In this document: in pieces, positions 1-7,997 of the stretch | Position numbering within the stretch: position 1 is the stretch's first letter | How the letters are laid out: the number at the start of each line of letters is the position of its first letter | Assembly (NCBI GenBank): GCA_003243915.1 | Contig: QHCC01000068.1 | Location: 1 to 38,154 of the forward strand | Length of the DNA stretch: 38,154 nucleotides | From: Pseudonocardiales bacterium | GTDB lineage: Bacteria > Actinomycetota > Actinomycetes > Mycobacteriales > Jatrophihabitantaceae | Reading direction: 5' to 3' | Notes under the pieces: generated by a model | Told to the model about the DNA's origin: nothing | What the model saw: only the letters and a program-made list of their open reading frames with translations | Databases searched by the model: none | Position numbers and translations under genes: made by a program

Positions 1-848
1 CGATCGCGCTGATCCTGAGTACCACGATCGCCCTCGCGTTCGTCGGCGCGTCCATCCTCGCGAACATGGAGATCAGCAAGTTCAAGCACGTGTACGAAGG
101 CAAGATCAACGTCTCGCTGTACCTCTGCGCGGACCTGCACGCCCGAGACCCGAACTGCAAGCACAAGACGACTCCGGCAGAGACCGCCGCCATCAGCACC
201 AAATTGCAAAGCGACGCGCTGGTGAAGTCCGCGAGCTACGTCTCGGAGCAGGAGCAGTACCGGCGGGGCAAGGCCGCGGATCCGTCCTCGGCCAATATCC
301 TCCAGCTCGGGGACCTGCCCGCGTCCTACACCGTCAAGCTGAAGGACCTCAAGAACGACTACCAGGCCTTTGCGGCGAAGTACGCGACGGTGGCCGGCGT
401 CGGTGAGGTCAACAACCAGTACAAGACGATCAAGACGCTGCTCGACGTCATCGACGGCACCCGGCTGTTCTCGATCGTCATCGCCCTGGTCGTGCTCGCG
501 GCGTCGATCCTGCTGATCGCCAACACCATCCAGGTGGCGGCGGCCCAGCGCAAGAACGAGACCAGCATCATGCGTCTCGTCGGGGCCTCCCGGTGGATGA
601 CCGAACTGCCGTTCATGCTCGAAGCGGTCGTCGCCACGGCGATCGGCGGCTTGATCTCTGTGGCGGTCATCTGGTTCGGCAAGCACTACGTGCTCGACGG
701 CATCTTCAAGGTGCCCACCCAGAACGGGGTGATCCCGAACCTGGTCATCAACGACATCTTGAAGGCGGGCGGGATGGGCCTGGGCGTGGGCATCGTGCTC
801 TCGGCCCTCACCGCATTCGCGACGTTGCGCCTCTACGTACGGTTGTAG
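1..848 (+). CDS. ftsX: Cell division protein FtsX, C-terminal part (5' end outside window)
   Basis: FtsX is the membrane subunit of the FtsEX ABC-type complex, which activates peptidoglycan hydrolases at the division septum. The frame is already open at base 3 and gives about 281 residues, so only some 15-20 residues are missing compared with the usual ~300. A first membrane segment ([10 protein letters not shown]) is followed by an extracytoplasmic region with two cysteines (YLCADLH, PNCKHK). Three further hydrophobic segments follow, around [19 protein letters not shown], the [18 protein letters not shown] stretch and [14 protein letters not shown]. The motif [18 protein letters not shown] is typical of FtsX-family permeases. 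The stop lies two bases before smpB, so the genes are probably co-transcribed. The ftsX-smpB order is common in actinobacteria. Confidence 0.95.
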   Translation, partial: IALILSTTIALAFVGASILANMEISKFKHVYEGKINVSLYLCADLHARDPNCKHKTTPAETAAISTKLQSDALVKSASYVSEQEQYRRGKAADPSSANILQLGDLPASYTVKLKDLKNDYQAFAAKYATVAGVGEVNNQYKTIKTLLDVIDGTRLFSIVIALVVLAASILLIANTIQVAAAQRKNETSIMRLVGASRWMTELPFMLEAVVATAIGGLISVAVIWFGKHYVLDGIFKVPTQNGVIPNLVINDILKAGGMGLGVGIVLSALTAFATLRLYVRL

Positions 849-850
849 CC

Positions 851-1348
851 GTGAAGGCACCGGCCCCGTCGAGCAACCGCGAGACGGGGCGAAAATTGAT
901 CGCCCAGACCCGCAAGGCCCGCCACGACTACTCGATCCTGGACGTCTTCGAGGCGGGGCTGGTGCTCACGGGCACCGAGGTCAAGTCGCTGCGGCTCGGC
1001 CGGGCCTCCCTCGTCGACGGCTTCGCCACGATCGATGACGGCGAGATGTTCCTGCGCAACGTCCATATCCCCGAGTACACCCAGGGCAGCTGGACGAACC
1101 ACGAGCCGCGCCGGGTCCGCAAGCTACTGCTGCACCGTGCCGAGATCACCAGGCTGATCGGCAAGACGAGGGAGAGCGGGCTGACGCTGGTGCCGCTGTC
1201 GCTGTACTTCTCCGCCGGCAAGGTGAAGGTCGAGATCGCGCTCGCGCAGGGCAAGAAGTCCTACGACAAGCGCCAGGATCTCGCCCGGCGCGATGCCGAC
1301 CGCGATATCCGCAAGGCGATGGGGCGGCGCGCCAAGGGCATGGCGTGA
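851..1348 (+). CDS. smpB: SsrA-binding protein SmpB
   Basis: SmpB binds tmRNA and delivers it to stalled ribosomes for trans-translation. The 165-residue length is close to the family norm of about 160. Visible hallmarks are [26 protein letters not shown] near the N-terminus (shown here as ARHDYSILD and GTEVKSLR), then [20 protein letters not shown], and a basic C-terminal tail ([16 protein letters not shown]) that in the family enters the decoding centre. The GTG start is two bases after the ftsX stop and in the frame that begins the conserved domain. The stop overlaps the next GTG start by four bases. Its RNA partner ssrA lies 1.7 kb downstream in the same window. Confidence 0.97.
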   Translation: MKAPAPSSNRETGRKLIAQTRKARHDYSILDVFEAGLVLTGTEVKSLRLGRASLVDGFATIDDGEMFLRNVHIPEYTQGSWTNHEPRRVRKLLLHRAEITRLIGKTRESGLTLVPLSLYFSAGKVKVEIALAQGKKSYDKRQDLARRDADRDIRKAMGRRAKGMA

Positions 1349-2217
1349 GAGACGAGGACGTCGCGTCCTGGTGGCAGGCGCTGGGGTTGCCGGGGCTGAT
1401 CGACATCCACGTGCATTTCATGCCGACGCCGGTGATGAATGCGGTGTGGCGTTATCTCGACGACGCGCTGGAGCACTACGGCATCGACTGGCCGGTGTAC
1501 TACCGCACGTCGACGCAGGAGCGGCTCGCGACGTTGCGGCGCCTGGGCGTGCGGTCCTTCCCCGCGCTGCTCTACCCCCACAAGCCGGGGATGGCCGAGT
1601 CGCTGTGCGTGTGGGCGCGCGAGTTCGCGGCACGCACACCGGGCGTCCTGCCCACCGGCACGTTCTTCCCGGAGCCCTCCGCCGCGCGCTACGTGCGAGA
1701 AGCGCTCGACGAGGGCACCCGCATCTTCAAGGCCCACGTCCAGGTCGGCGGGTACGACCCGCGCGATGCACTGCTCGCGCAGGTGTGGGGGATGCTCGCC
1801 GAGGCGGGCACGCCCGTGGTGGTGCACAGCGGGAGCGGCCCGCGCCCGGGCAACCACACCGGGCCGGGACCGTTCGGTGAGGTCCTCGCCGCTCATCCCC
1901 GCCTGACCGCTGTCATCGCGCACTGCGGTGCGCCGGACTACGCCGCGCATCTGGATCTCGTCGGGCGCTACCCGAACGTGTACGTCGACACGACCATGGT
2001 CGGCACCGGCTACGTCCCCGCGTTGCCGCCGCTGGGAGCCGACGTGCTCGAGCGCCTGGGCGACGCCCAGGACAGGGTGCTGCTGGGCACGGATTTCCCG
2101 AACATCCCCTACCCGTACGCGCATCAGCTGGCCGCCCTCGAGCAGTTCGACCTGGGTGCGGACTGGCTGCGTGCCGTGTGCTGGCACAACGGCGCACGCC
2201 TGCTAGGCGATCCCTGA
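1345..2217 (+). CDS. Amidohydrolase family protein (TIM-barrel metal-dependent hydrolase)
   Basis: A 290-residue protein of the amidohydrolase-2 type, which uses bound metal to hydrolyse or decarboxylate small substrates. The metal-binding motif GLIDIHVHF is at residues 16-25 (H22, H24). Further likely ligands or active-site residues are in [19 protein letters not shown] and VLLGTDFPN, all in the expected order. The GTG start overlaps the smpB stop as GTGA, which indicates translational coupling. Substrate cannot be told from sequence; its place between smpB and ssrA gives no metabolic clue. Confidence 0.88.
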   Translation: MRDEDVASWWQALGLPGLIDIHVHFMPTPVMNAVWRYLDDALEHYGIDWPVYYRTSTQERLATLRRLGVRSFPALLYPHKPGMAESLCVWAREFAARTPGVLPTGTFFPEPSAARYVREALDEGTRIFKAHVQVGGYDPRDALLAQVWGMLAEAGTPVVVHSGSGPRPGNHTGPGPFGEVLAAHPRLTAVIAHCGAPDYAAHLDLVGRYPNVYVDTTMVGTGYVPALPPLGADVLERLGDAQDRVLLGTDFPNIPYPYAHQLAALEQFDLGADWLRAVCWHNGARLLGDP

Positions 2218-2294
2218 TTGCGCGATGGGTGACGCGGCAGGCGACCTTTCGCTAGTGTTCGCCCGATATCGGTCGATCGGGGGAATTGGTCCAT

Positions 2295-3010
2295 ATGGGC
2301 AGCCACCGCGCGTCGCGCTCCGGTCGCACCGCGCCCGCCGCACCGGTCGCTCGGCTGGCCCGCTTTGCCGGGGCGACGCTCACCGACCAGGCGCCCTTCG
2401 GCGGGGGCGCCGAACGGGCGCAGGTGAGGCTGCGGGTGCAGACGGTCGCCTACGGCTACCTCGGGTGGTCGAGGGCTACCTGCAGCCGGACAGTGGGACG
2501 CTCTGGTCCACCTTGACGATGGGGCTGCCGTGCCCGGTGCCCGTCATGGCCCTGGACCACCGTTCCGTGCTCGGACGTCCCGGCGTGCCGCTCGCCGCAG
2601 CGCACCACGTCCCGGCCGGGGATCCCGCGTTCGACGAGCGCTACCTGATCACCTCGCCCGATCCGGCCACAGCCGCAACCCTGCTCACCACCAGGCTGCG
2701 TGACGTGCTGATCCGCAGGCCGGTCCAACGGCTCACCTTCGACGGGCCTCGGCTGCTGGTGCGTACGTTCGACGGCACCGGCGCGACCGCCGAGGCGGTG
2801 CAGTGGCTCGACGAGTTCGCCGCGGCCGTCCTTGCCGCGACGCCCGCCTTCGTCACGCGCGTCACCGGCGCGGCGCTGCCGGCTGCCCAGCCGCGGACGT
2901 TCCCGCCCGGTCTGTACGGCTGGGGCGAGCCGGAGAGCGACCGCTCCGACGGGCTGCGGGGCGGGGCGCTGGCGGCTCGGTTCGCCTTCGCCGGGCGCAG
3001 ACGCGAGTAG
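2295..3010 (+). pseudogene. Conserved hypothetical protein, apparently frameshifted near 2463
   Basis: Two reading frames join into one plausible protein. From ATG 2295 the first frame reads MGSHRASRSG... to ...RVQTVAYGYLG at about 2465, with strongly GC-rich third positions. From there the adjacent frame continues VVEGYLQPDSGTLW to the stop at 3010. The change of frame equals loss of one base near 2460-2466. The second part contains LITSPDPATAATLL and VRTFDG, which resemble DUF3137-like actinobacterial proteins from memory only. Alternatively a shorter intact gene starts at GTG 2465 (181 residues), or the open frame from 2225 is used; its first 80 residues are Arg-rich and look non-coding. 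A real mutation and a sequencing error cannot be told apart here. Confidence 0.5.
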
Positions 3011-3026
3011 TGCTCGCGCGCACCGG

Positions 3027-3032
3027 TAGGCT
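3027..3032 (+). promoter_or_regulatory. Candidate -10 box of the ssrA promoter
   Basis: TAGGCT fits the actinobacterial -10 pattern TANNNT and lies 16 bases before the predicted mature tmRNA 5' end. No convincing -35 box is seen, so the call is weak. Confidence 0.35.
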
Positions 3033-3048
3033 GGGGCTGCACACCCAA

Positions 3049-3420
3049 GGGGGTGAACGGTTTCGACTCTGGACGTCGAAGCAGGAGAAGCGGGCCGAGG
3101 TTCGCGTTGCTGCCCTCGTTAAACAAGCGACGCACAAAAAATAAGCGCCGACTCAAGTCGCGCCGATTTCGCTCTCGCTGCCTAAGTAGCGTAAGCGGAT
3201 CTGTCAGCCCGGGTTCGTCACCGGCCCGGATGCTGGCATCAGCTAGGTGACTTACCGTCCTCGCCGGTCGCGGGGGAGGACGGGACAATTCACAGCGACT
3301 GGGCCCGTCACACCGGCTTGTGCGCTTGACCGGTGGGGCCGAGTAGAGACAGCGCGCACTGCGCCCGGAGAAGTCCTGTTGAAGCGACAGAGGACGCGGG
3401 TTCGATTCCCGCCACCTCCA
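3049..3420 (+). ncRNA. ssrA: tmRNA (transfer-messenger RNA)
   Basis: tmRNA rescues stalled ribosomes and tags the unfinished protein for degradation. The 5' end GGGGGTG pairs with CACCTCC at the 3' end, leaving A3420 as discriminator base. The third pair is G-U, the alanine identity element. The 5' segment TGAACGGTTTCGACT and the T-arm GGTTCGATTCC are typical. The tag frame runs from GCC 3147 to TAA 3183-3185 and encodes ADSSRADFALAA, close to the mycobacterial tag ADSHQRDYALAA. Length is 372 bases. CCA is not encoded: CGA follows A3420. The 3' end is the left boundary of a large island, whose recombinase frame reads antisense through the last ~113 bases. Confidence 0.96.
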
Positions 3421-5077
3421 CGAGACAGACCACGTTCGAACCGTGGTCATGGGAAAGGACGCGGTACCCAACGGTGCCGCGTCCTTTCGCGTTGGGCGGC
3501 CTTGCGGGCCCGGAGGACGGGGGACGGGTGTCCCTGGGCCGGACGGTGGCCGACCGGACGGCACGGACGGGCTCGGTGCGTTCAGGCCGTGCCGTGACCG
3601 ACCCGGGCGCGTCCTGGTCGAGGTAGATCCGCTCAAACCAGGCCTGGTTGTAGGAGCGCCGGGTCGCGTCGTCAGCCCGCTCGTAGGTCTGGCCACAGTC
3701 CACGATGAGGTCGGTCAGCGCCCTGATGAGTTGCTCATGTTCGAGTGTGGTCGTGCCATGGCGATTGATCGCTTCCTCGGCTTGCGCTAGATGGCCGGCA
3801 AGTTCGTCTTGCTTGAGCTTCGCGATGTCGCGCGGGACGGCTTCCTCCATCGCCTTCTCGGCCCACTTGAACCGCTCGCGCTTGATCGCGTGGATGCGTT
3901 CGGTAAGCCTGCGGGTCTCGGCCTGGGAGGCGTCGTCATACGTAGCGAGGTCATCGATCAGGCCCTCGCGGATCTCGTCCGCAATGTCGACCGGCAGGTT
4001 CTCGCCGCGCCATTGGCGAACTACTGCGGCATCGACCCGTTCCTCCGCGAGGTAGGGCAGGTCGCAGCCGTTCTTGTGCTTGTGCCGACCAAGGCAGATC
4101 CAGTACCCGTAGCGGGCGCTGCGGCCGGTGGACTTGCTGTATACGAGCTTTGAATCGCAGCGCGCACAGAACACCGACCCGGCGAGGTACTGCTGGTGTC
4201 GTTGCGCACGGGCTTCGGATTGTCGGCGCGCCCGAAGCATGTCCTGGACTCGTTCGAACAGGGCGGCGTCGACCAGCGGTTCGTGTTTGCCCGGGTACTC
4301 GACGCTGCGCCAGGTGACGACGCCCATGTAGTACCGGTTGCGCAGGATCTCGTGAACCTTGTTCATTGGGACCGCACGCGCGTCGCGAGTCCGGGTCGGA
4401 CGCCGTCGCAGCCCACGTTCCTCCAGCGCTGCGGCGAGTTGGTTGAGGCCCCACTGGCCAGTTGCGTACTGCTCGAAAGCCCACCGGATGTGTAGTGCGC
4501 GCTCCGAGTCAACCTCGACAGTCCGGACTTCGCGCCCGTCGATGACGTGACGGACGTTCAGGTAGCCGATGGGCGCGACGGTTGGGGTGCCGCCGCGCTT
4601 GACCTTGGTCTCGGTGCCCTTGACGATCTCGGCGGCAAGGTTCTGGCTGTAGAACTCAGCGATCGAGCTCATGATGCCGTGCAGCAACATGCCGGACGGG
4701 GTCTTGTCGATGTTCTCGCTGACGGAGACGAGCGTGGCGCCCGCCTTCTGGATGGCGAGGGTGATCTCGACGTCGTCGGCACGGTTGCGGGCGAGCCGGT
4801 CGACCTTGTGCACGATGACGTACTGGACGGACTCCTGTTGCAGGTAGGTGAGCATGCGCTGTAGGTCCGGTCTGCTGGACGATCGGGCGGACTCGCCAGC
4901 GTCGACGAACTCCTCGACGACCTGTCCGCCGAGCTGCTCGGCCTTCCGGATGCAGGCGTCGCGCTGGGCGGGGATGGAGAACCCTTCGGCTTCGCCGCCG
5001 CGCTCTGCCTGTTCCTTGGTTGAGACGCGCAGGTAGATCACCGCGGTGGTGGCGGGTTCGGCGCTTGCTGCGGTCAT
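3308..5077 (-). CDS. Large serine recombinase (site-specific integrase)
   Basis: A 589-residue serine recombinase that likely drove integration at ssrA. The resolvase domain starts AVIYLRVSTKEQ with catalytic Ser19, followed by KVDRLARNRADD. A recombinase domain spans about residues 165-290. A zinc ribbon is visible as CARC (304, 307) and C328/C338, and a charged helical region (about 365-460) resembles the family's coiled coil. ATG 5077 has AGGAG upstream. The last ~130 residues are Pro/Arg-rich, and the final ~37 are the antisense of tmRNA (VAGIEPASS is a typical antisense-tmRNA translation). The C-terminus was therefore probably set by the integration junction, and the original protein may have ended differently. 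Confidence 0.93.
   Translation of the reverse strand: MTAASAEPATTAVIYLRVSTKEQAERGGEAEGFSIPAQRDACIRKAEQLGGQVVEEFVDAGESARSSSRPDLQRMLTYLQQESVQYVIVHKVDRLARNRADDVEITLAIQKAGATLVSVSENIDKTPSGMLLHGIMSSIAEFYSQNLAAEIVKGTETKVKRGGTPTVAPIGYLNVRHVIDGREVRTVEVDSERALHIRWAFEQYATGQWGLNQLAAALEERGLRRRPTRTRDARAVPMNKVHEILRNRYYMGVVTWRSVEYPGKHEPLVDAALFERVQDMLRARRQSEARAQRHQQYLAGSVFCARCDSKLVYSKSTGRSARYGYWICLGRHKHKNGCDLPYLAEERVDAAVVRQWRGENLPVDIADEIREGLIDDLATYDDASQAETRRLTERIHAIKRERFKWAEKAMEEAVPRDIAKLKQDELAGHLAQAEEAINRHGTTTLEHEQLIRALTDLIVDCGQTYERADDATRRSYNQAWFERIYLDQDAPGSVTARPERTEPVRAVRSATVRPRDTRPPSSGPARPPNAKGRGTVGYRVLSHDHGSNVVCLVEVAGIEPASSVASTGLLRAQCALSLLGPTGQAHKPV
3406..3421 (+). other. Left attachment site candidate (attL) at the ssrA 3' end
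   Basis: Sixteen bases covering the T-arm end and acceptor strand of tmRNA recur at 37385-37400 with one mismatch (C3415 versus T37394). The copy here keeps tmRNA able to fold. Which recombinase uses it is inferred from the adjacent serine recombinase gene. Confidence 0.55.
3428..3448. repeat. Inverted repeat beside the attachment site
   Basis: Perfect 7-base arms GACCACG and CGTGGTC around the loop TTCGAAC, starting seven bases after the proposed att core. It could be part of a recombinase binding site or a hairpin beyond the tmRNA 3' end. Confidence 0.5.
3454..3487. terminator. Strong hairpin, probable bidirectional terminator after ssrA
   Basis: Fifteen-base arms, AAAGGACGCGGTACC and GGTGCCGCGTCCTTT, pair with a single G-T wobble around a CAAC loop. 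T-runs close both sides of the stem. It lies 34 bases after the tmRNA 3' end and would stop transcription from ssrA into the island. It also lies inside the 3' part of the antisense recombinase frame. Confidence 0.7.
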
Positions 5078-5085
5078 CGGGACTC

Positions 5086-6570
5086 CTATCGAGTGGTGCT
5101 GGTGGTGGGGAGCAGGGTGTAGGGGTAGCAGGTGAGGTGCAGCGACGGCGCGGGCCCCAGGGTCGCTTCATGGTGGATTTCGAGGGCTTCTGCCAGATGA
5201 GCGCGCTCGCCGCGATTGCAGCAACCGTTTGCAGCAACCCAGCCAAGAATGTACGTGCGAGCACGCGCTCGCACGTGGCAGATAACGGGAGTCAGGAAGC
5301 TTTCCACAGGGGCCGAAAAATGCCTCTTAAGCAGGGTGTCGAGGGTTCGAGCCCCTCCTGGCCCTCCAGAGGTCAGAGCACCGATTCCGGCGCTTCGACC
5401 TGTGGATAAATGATCAATTACAGCAACCGTTGCAGCAACGCCCCCTGTCAGCAGCTGCCCCATACGCTCCAGCGCGCGCGTTTGACCGTCGATGTCAGCG
5501 TGCTGGTAGATCTGCTGTGTCGTCGTCACTTGGGCATGGCCCAAGATCAGCTGCGCGTCTCTCGCAGGGACGCCCAGGTTCTTCAGCAGCGTGGCAGCGA
5601 TGTGTCGGGTGTGGTGGACCGTGATCCGCGGCAGCCCAGCATCCTCGCGCAGCTGGTGGAAGTCGCGGACGAGGTTCTTCGGTTCGATCGGCGTGCCGGT
5701 ACTGGAACGGAACACCAGGTCGTTCAGATCATCGGAGAGCTCCGGCCAATGCTGCTCGTTTTGCAAGGCTTGTTGTTCGAGCAGCACTGCGCGAATCAGC
5801 GGGATGATCGGGAGGACGCGGTGTCCCGCCTCGGTCTTGACGTCGACTGTCTGTAGTTCATTCCCGACGCGCTGCAGCTGGGCGGCGACGGTGAGCCGAC
5901 TGGCTTCGAGATCAATGTCGCGCCAGCGCAGCCCGAGGACCTCGCCGCGTCGCAGGCCGTAAGTCACGAGGAACACGTAGGCGCCGAACCATCGATGGTC
6001 TCGCGCGGTCGCAAGGAACTGCGTCACTTGATCGGCAGTCCATGGCGTGATCGGCTTGCGGTGGTAGACAGGGATGTCGACGAGCTTGGCGACATTCCGC
6101 GCGACGAGTTCCTCCCGCTCGGCACGCGAGAGCGCCGCGCGGAGCACGCCTCGGGTGTTCTGGATGGTTCGCGCGCCGGTGCCTGCTTCAACTTGTGCGT
6201 TGACCACACGTTGCACGTCTTGGACCGAGAGCTTGGTTAGCCGGATGCGCCCGAGCGCGGGATTCAGGTGAAGGCGGATCGTCTGCTCATACAGCTCTTG
6301 CGTACGCACGCGGTTCTTGACCGCGACGACGTTGGTGAGCCAGTAGTCGAGGTAGGTGGCAATCGTCCAGTCCTTGATCGCCGTGCGGATGCCCCGTTTG
6401 CTCAGGGCTATCTTGGCGCTGAGCTTGTCGGTCGCCTTTTGCCGGGTAGCGCCGCTGACGAAGACTCGCTTGCACTGTCCGTCAGTTGTCTCGACGTACG
6501 CAGCGCCGATCCAAAGACCGTTCGTTCGCCGGTAGACAGAGCCCTCGCCGTTGGCTCGCTTACCGGCCAT
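5086..6570 (-). CDS. int: Tyrosine-type site-specific integrase
   Basis: A pSAM2-like tyrosine recombinase with an N-terminal arm-binding part (KRANGEGSVYRR), an SAM-like core-binding domain (about 65-155) and a catalytic domain. The catalytic set is visible: R207 in GLRRGE, HHTR at 319-322, H345 in LGHAQ and nucleophile Y355 in QQIYQH. ATG 6570 is preferred because AAGG lies eight bases upstream; a GTG at 6588 is possible. It overlaps xis by 11 bases. The frame continues about 120 residues past the catalytic domain. This tail is the antisense of a tRNA-Lys 3' half and of repeat arms, so it probably reflects an overlapping attP, not a protein domain. Residues such as GGARTLDTLLKR come from that site. 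Confidence 0.93.
   Translation of the reverse strand: MAGKRANGEGSVYRRTNGLWIGAAYVETTDGQCKRVFVSGATRQKATDKLSAKIALSKRGIRTAIKDWTIATYLDYWLTNVVAVKNRVRTQELYEQTIRLHLNPALGRIRLTKLSVQDVQRVVNAQVEAGTGARTIQNTRGVLRAALSRAEREELVARNVAKLVDIPVYHRKPITPWTADQVTQFLATARDHRWFGAYVFLVTYGLRRGEVLGLRWRDIDLEASRLTVAAQLQRVGNELQTVDVKTEAGHRVLPIIPLIRAVLLEQQALQNEQHWPELSDDLNDLVFRSSTGTPIEPKNLVRDFHQLREDAGLPRITVHHTRHIAATLLKNLGVPARDAQLILGHAQVTTTQQIYQHADIDGQTRALERMGQLLTGGVAATVAVIDHLSTGRSAGIGALTSGGPGGARTLDTLLKRHFSAPVESFLTPVICHVRARARTYILGWVAANGCCNRGERAHLAEALEIHHEATLGPAPSLHLTCYPYTLLPTTSTTR
5216..5440. other. attP: Probable intact attP of the tyrosine integrase, with tRNA-Lys(CTT) 3' half as core
   Basis: Bases 5324-5368 match the 3' half of a tRNA-Lys: anticodon loop CTCTTAA, T-arm GAGGG-TTCGAGC-CCCTC and a CCA end. 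No D-arm or 5' half precedes it, so it is not a working tRNA. Paired repeats flank it on both sides: GCAGCAAC at 5218 and 5231, and (A/G)CAGCAAC at 5420 and 5433. A perfect 10-base-arm inverted repeat lies at 5253-5276. Repeat pairs on both sides of a single core are what an unrecombined attP with P and P' arm sites looks like. Confidence 0.65.
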
Positions 6571-6781
6571 CGTCGTCACCTTCGGCACGGAGCTGGCTGA
6601 CGAGGTTGCGCAGGTCGTCTCGCGGAACCAGACGCCGGGCGCCGATCTTGATCGTCGCGAGCTTGCGCTCTTGGATCAGGCGGTACAGCGACCACTTGCT
6701 GATGCGCAGCGCATCGCAGGTCTCGGCGATCGTGAGCAACTCGGGCGTTGGTGATGTGGTTTCGTGGCTTAGCGCGCTCAT
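6560..6781 (-). CDS. xis: Excisionase / MerR-like helix-turn-helix protein
   Basis: A 73-residue excisionase-family protein. The motif LLTIAETCDALRISKWSLYRL, followed by ERKLATIKIGARRLVPRDDLRNLV, is the winged HTH_17 pattern that binds next to att sites and biases integrase towards excision. The ATG overlaps the immA stop as ATGA, and its end overlaps the integrase start. Repressor, protease, Xis and Int are therefore one transcript. It sits where xis genes sit in pSAM2-like elements. Confidence 0.88.
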   Translation of the reverse strand: MSALSHETTSPTPELLTIAETCDALRISKWSLYRLIQERKLATIKIGARRLVPRDDLRNLVSQLRAEGDDDGR

Positions 6782-7455
6782 CGTTGGCCCTCCGTCTCTG
6801 CAGACTGGTTCGGATCGATGACGTCTACGAGCAGCGGCGGACGCGGCCGGATGAAGGGTCCGGTGGCTCGTGTTGGGCCGGGGACCTGTGGCAGGACGTC
6901 GAGGTTGCCGAGTTGCCAGCGCATGATGCTGCGGCTCACGTCGAACTGTTTGGCCAGCGCGGCGACATCAGTGATCCCCTCGGCGACCAAACGCTCGACG
7001 TTGGCGCGCGGCATGAGCACTTCGGCTGCGAAGAAGTCGGCCGCCTGCTCGGCCAGCTGTTCGAAATCCGCTGGTGGCATGCCGGGGAACAACAGATGCT
7101 CCCAGCCGTGCCAGATGATGTGCCCAAACTCGTGGAACATGGTGAATCGTCGAAGTGCGTGCGACTCGTCGTCGTTTAGCGCGATGACCCATTGCCGCGC
7201 CGCTGGATCCCAGTAGCTGAAGCCGGTCACCGGGAGTCCGGTGTCTTTGATACGAACGACGGGCTGATCAGTCAGGCTGCGCGTCGGCAGGCGATCGCCG
7301 GTCACCCGAGAGAGGTGCCGGAAGGATCCTGCAAGGTCGGCCGCGATTTCCAGCAGCTTCTCCAAGGTAGCCGGTTGATCCGGAAGGCGTAGTCGCAGCG
7401 CCGCCAGCTTGGGCAGTCCGAACTCGGTCAGGGAGGCGGTACCTCGCTCAGACAC
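6778..7455 (-). CDS. ImmA/IrrE-type metallopeptidase
   Basis: A 225-residue zinc peptidase of the ImmA/IrrE family, members of which cleave the cognate XRE repressor to switch on an integrated element. The zinc motif HEFGH is at residues 109-113, inside MFHEFGHIIWHG, with the second acidic region at QAADFFAAEVLMP. A C-terminal HTH-like stretch (VAALAKQFDVSRSIMRWQL) follows. The GTG at 7455 is chosen because GGAGG lies five bases upstream; longer open frame upstream is shadow. It is 50 bases after the XRE gene, and overlaps xis by four. Repressor cleavage is inferred from this pairing. Confidence 0.9.
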   Translation of the reverse strand: MSERGTASLTEFGLPKLAALRLRLPDQPATLEKLLEIAADLAGSFRHLSRVTGDRLPTRSLTDQPVVRIKDTGLPVTGFSYWDPAARQWVIALNDDESHALRRFTMFHEFGHIIWHGWEHLLFPGMPPADFEQLAEQAADFFAAEVLMPRANVERLVAEGITDVAALAKQFDVSRSIMRWQLGNLDVLPQVPGPTRATGPFIRPRPPLLVDVIDPNQSAETEGQR

Positions 7456-7505
7456 GACCGCCTCCACCTGGCTTGGTCGCTCCGTTCGGGCACGCAGGCA
7501 TGGTG

Positions 7506-7883
7506 CTAGTACTCGTCCTCGCCGGCCATAGGTCCGCTCGTCCCATAGCGGGCGGTCAGTTCGTCGAAGATCTGCTCGATCTCTTCGAAGGCGTGTTCGG
7601 GAAGGAACGCGTACTTCTGTCGCAGGTAGGGAGTGAAGCTCGGGAGCTGCTTGTCCGGCAACCAGTGGCTCATGGTGAAAATGTCGTGTGGCGCTATATC
7701 CAGCGCTGCGGCGATCGCCAGCAAGTTGGACGGCCGCGGTTCGCGGATCTGGCCGAGTTCTAGTCGCGTTACTGTGCCGGGATTGACCCCCGCGCGCTTG
7801 GCAACTTCTGTGGCTGAGAGACCCTTCGTAATTCGCTTCTCGCGGATCTGGGCAGCCAATTGGCGCATCTCGTCGGGTGTCAT
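7506..7883 (-). CDS. XRE-family helix-turn-helix repressor (ImmR-like)
   Basis: A 125-residue protein with an N-terminal HTH at about residues 8-65 (ITKGLSATEVAKRAGVNPGTVTRLELGQ). A C-terminal region (LRQKYAFLPEHAFEEIEQIFDEL) may mediate dimerisation or recognition by the ImmA-like protease. ATG 7883 is chosen because AAGGAG lies nine bases upstream; an in-frame TTG at 7910 would lie in the promoter -10 box. It is the first gene of the xre-immA-xis-int operon. By analogy with ICEBs1 it should repress transfer and excision genes until cleaved. Confidence 0.9.
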   Translation of the reverse strand: MTPDEMRQLAAQIREKRITKGLSATEVAKRAGVNPGTVTRLELGQIREPRPSNLLAIAAALDIAPHDIFTMSHWLPDKQLPSFTPYLRQKYAFLPEHAFEEIEQIFDELTARYGTSGPMAGEDEY

Positions 7884-7909
7884 TATCGGGAACTCCTTTT
7901 TCAGTTCCA

Positions 7910-7938
7910 ATTTTATGCCTATTCCTTGACAATTTCAA
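7910..7938 (-). promoter_or_regulatory. Promoter of the xre-immA-xis-int operon
   Basis: On the minus strand TTGAAA (7938-7933) and TAAAAT (7915-7910) are separated by 17 bases, a good sigma-70-type promoter. Transcription would start near 7903, about 20 bases before the XRE start codon. Just upstream, on the plus strand, TTCAATA and AATTCCACAAC (to 7961) recur near the transfer promoter at 14825-14852. These may be a shared operator. Confidence 0.65.
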
Positions 7939-7997
7939 TACGGCGTTGATAATTCCACAACGCGCATAGCGGTTCTTTCGGTAAGTTCCCATGCGAA

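Noticed and set aside
1261-2187. Minus-strand open frame of 308 residues opposite the amidohydrolase
   Set aside because: Shadow of the plus-strand gene: low-complexity, His/Arg-rich composition without a motif, while the plus strand shows conserved metal-binding motifs.
2641-3696. Long minus-strand open frame (351 residues) containing WRESNPRPLSLQ
   Set aside because: It lies antisense to the frameshifted gene and to the whole of ssrA. The phrase is a typical translation of antisense tmRNA or tRNA ends, and the composition is Pro/Arg/Ser-rich.
5324-5368. Functional tRNA-Lys gene
   Set aside because: Only the anticodon loop through the CCA end is present. The outer anticodon stem pairs and the D-arm are missing, so it is read as an attP core.
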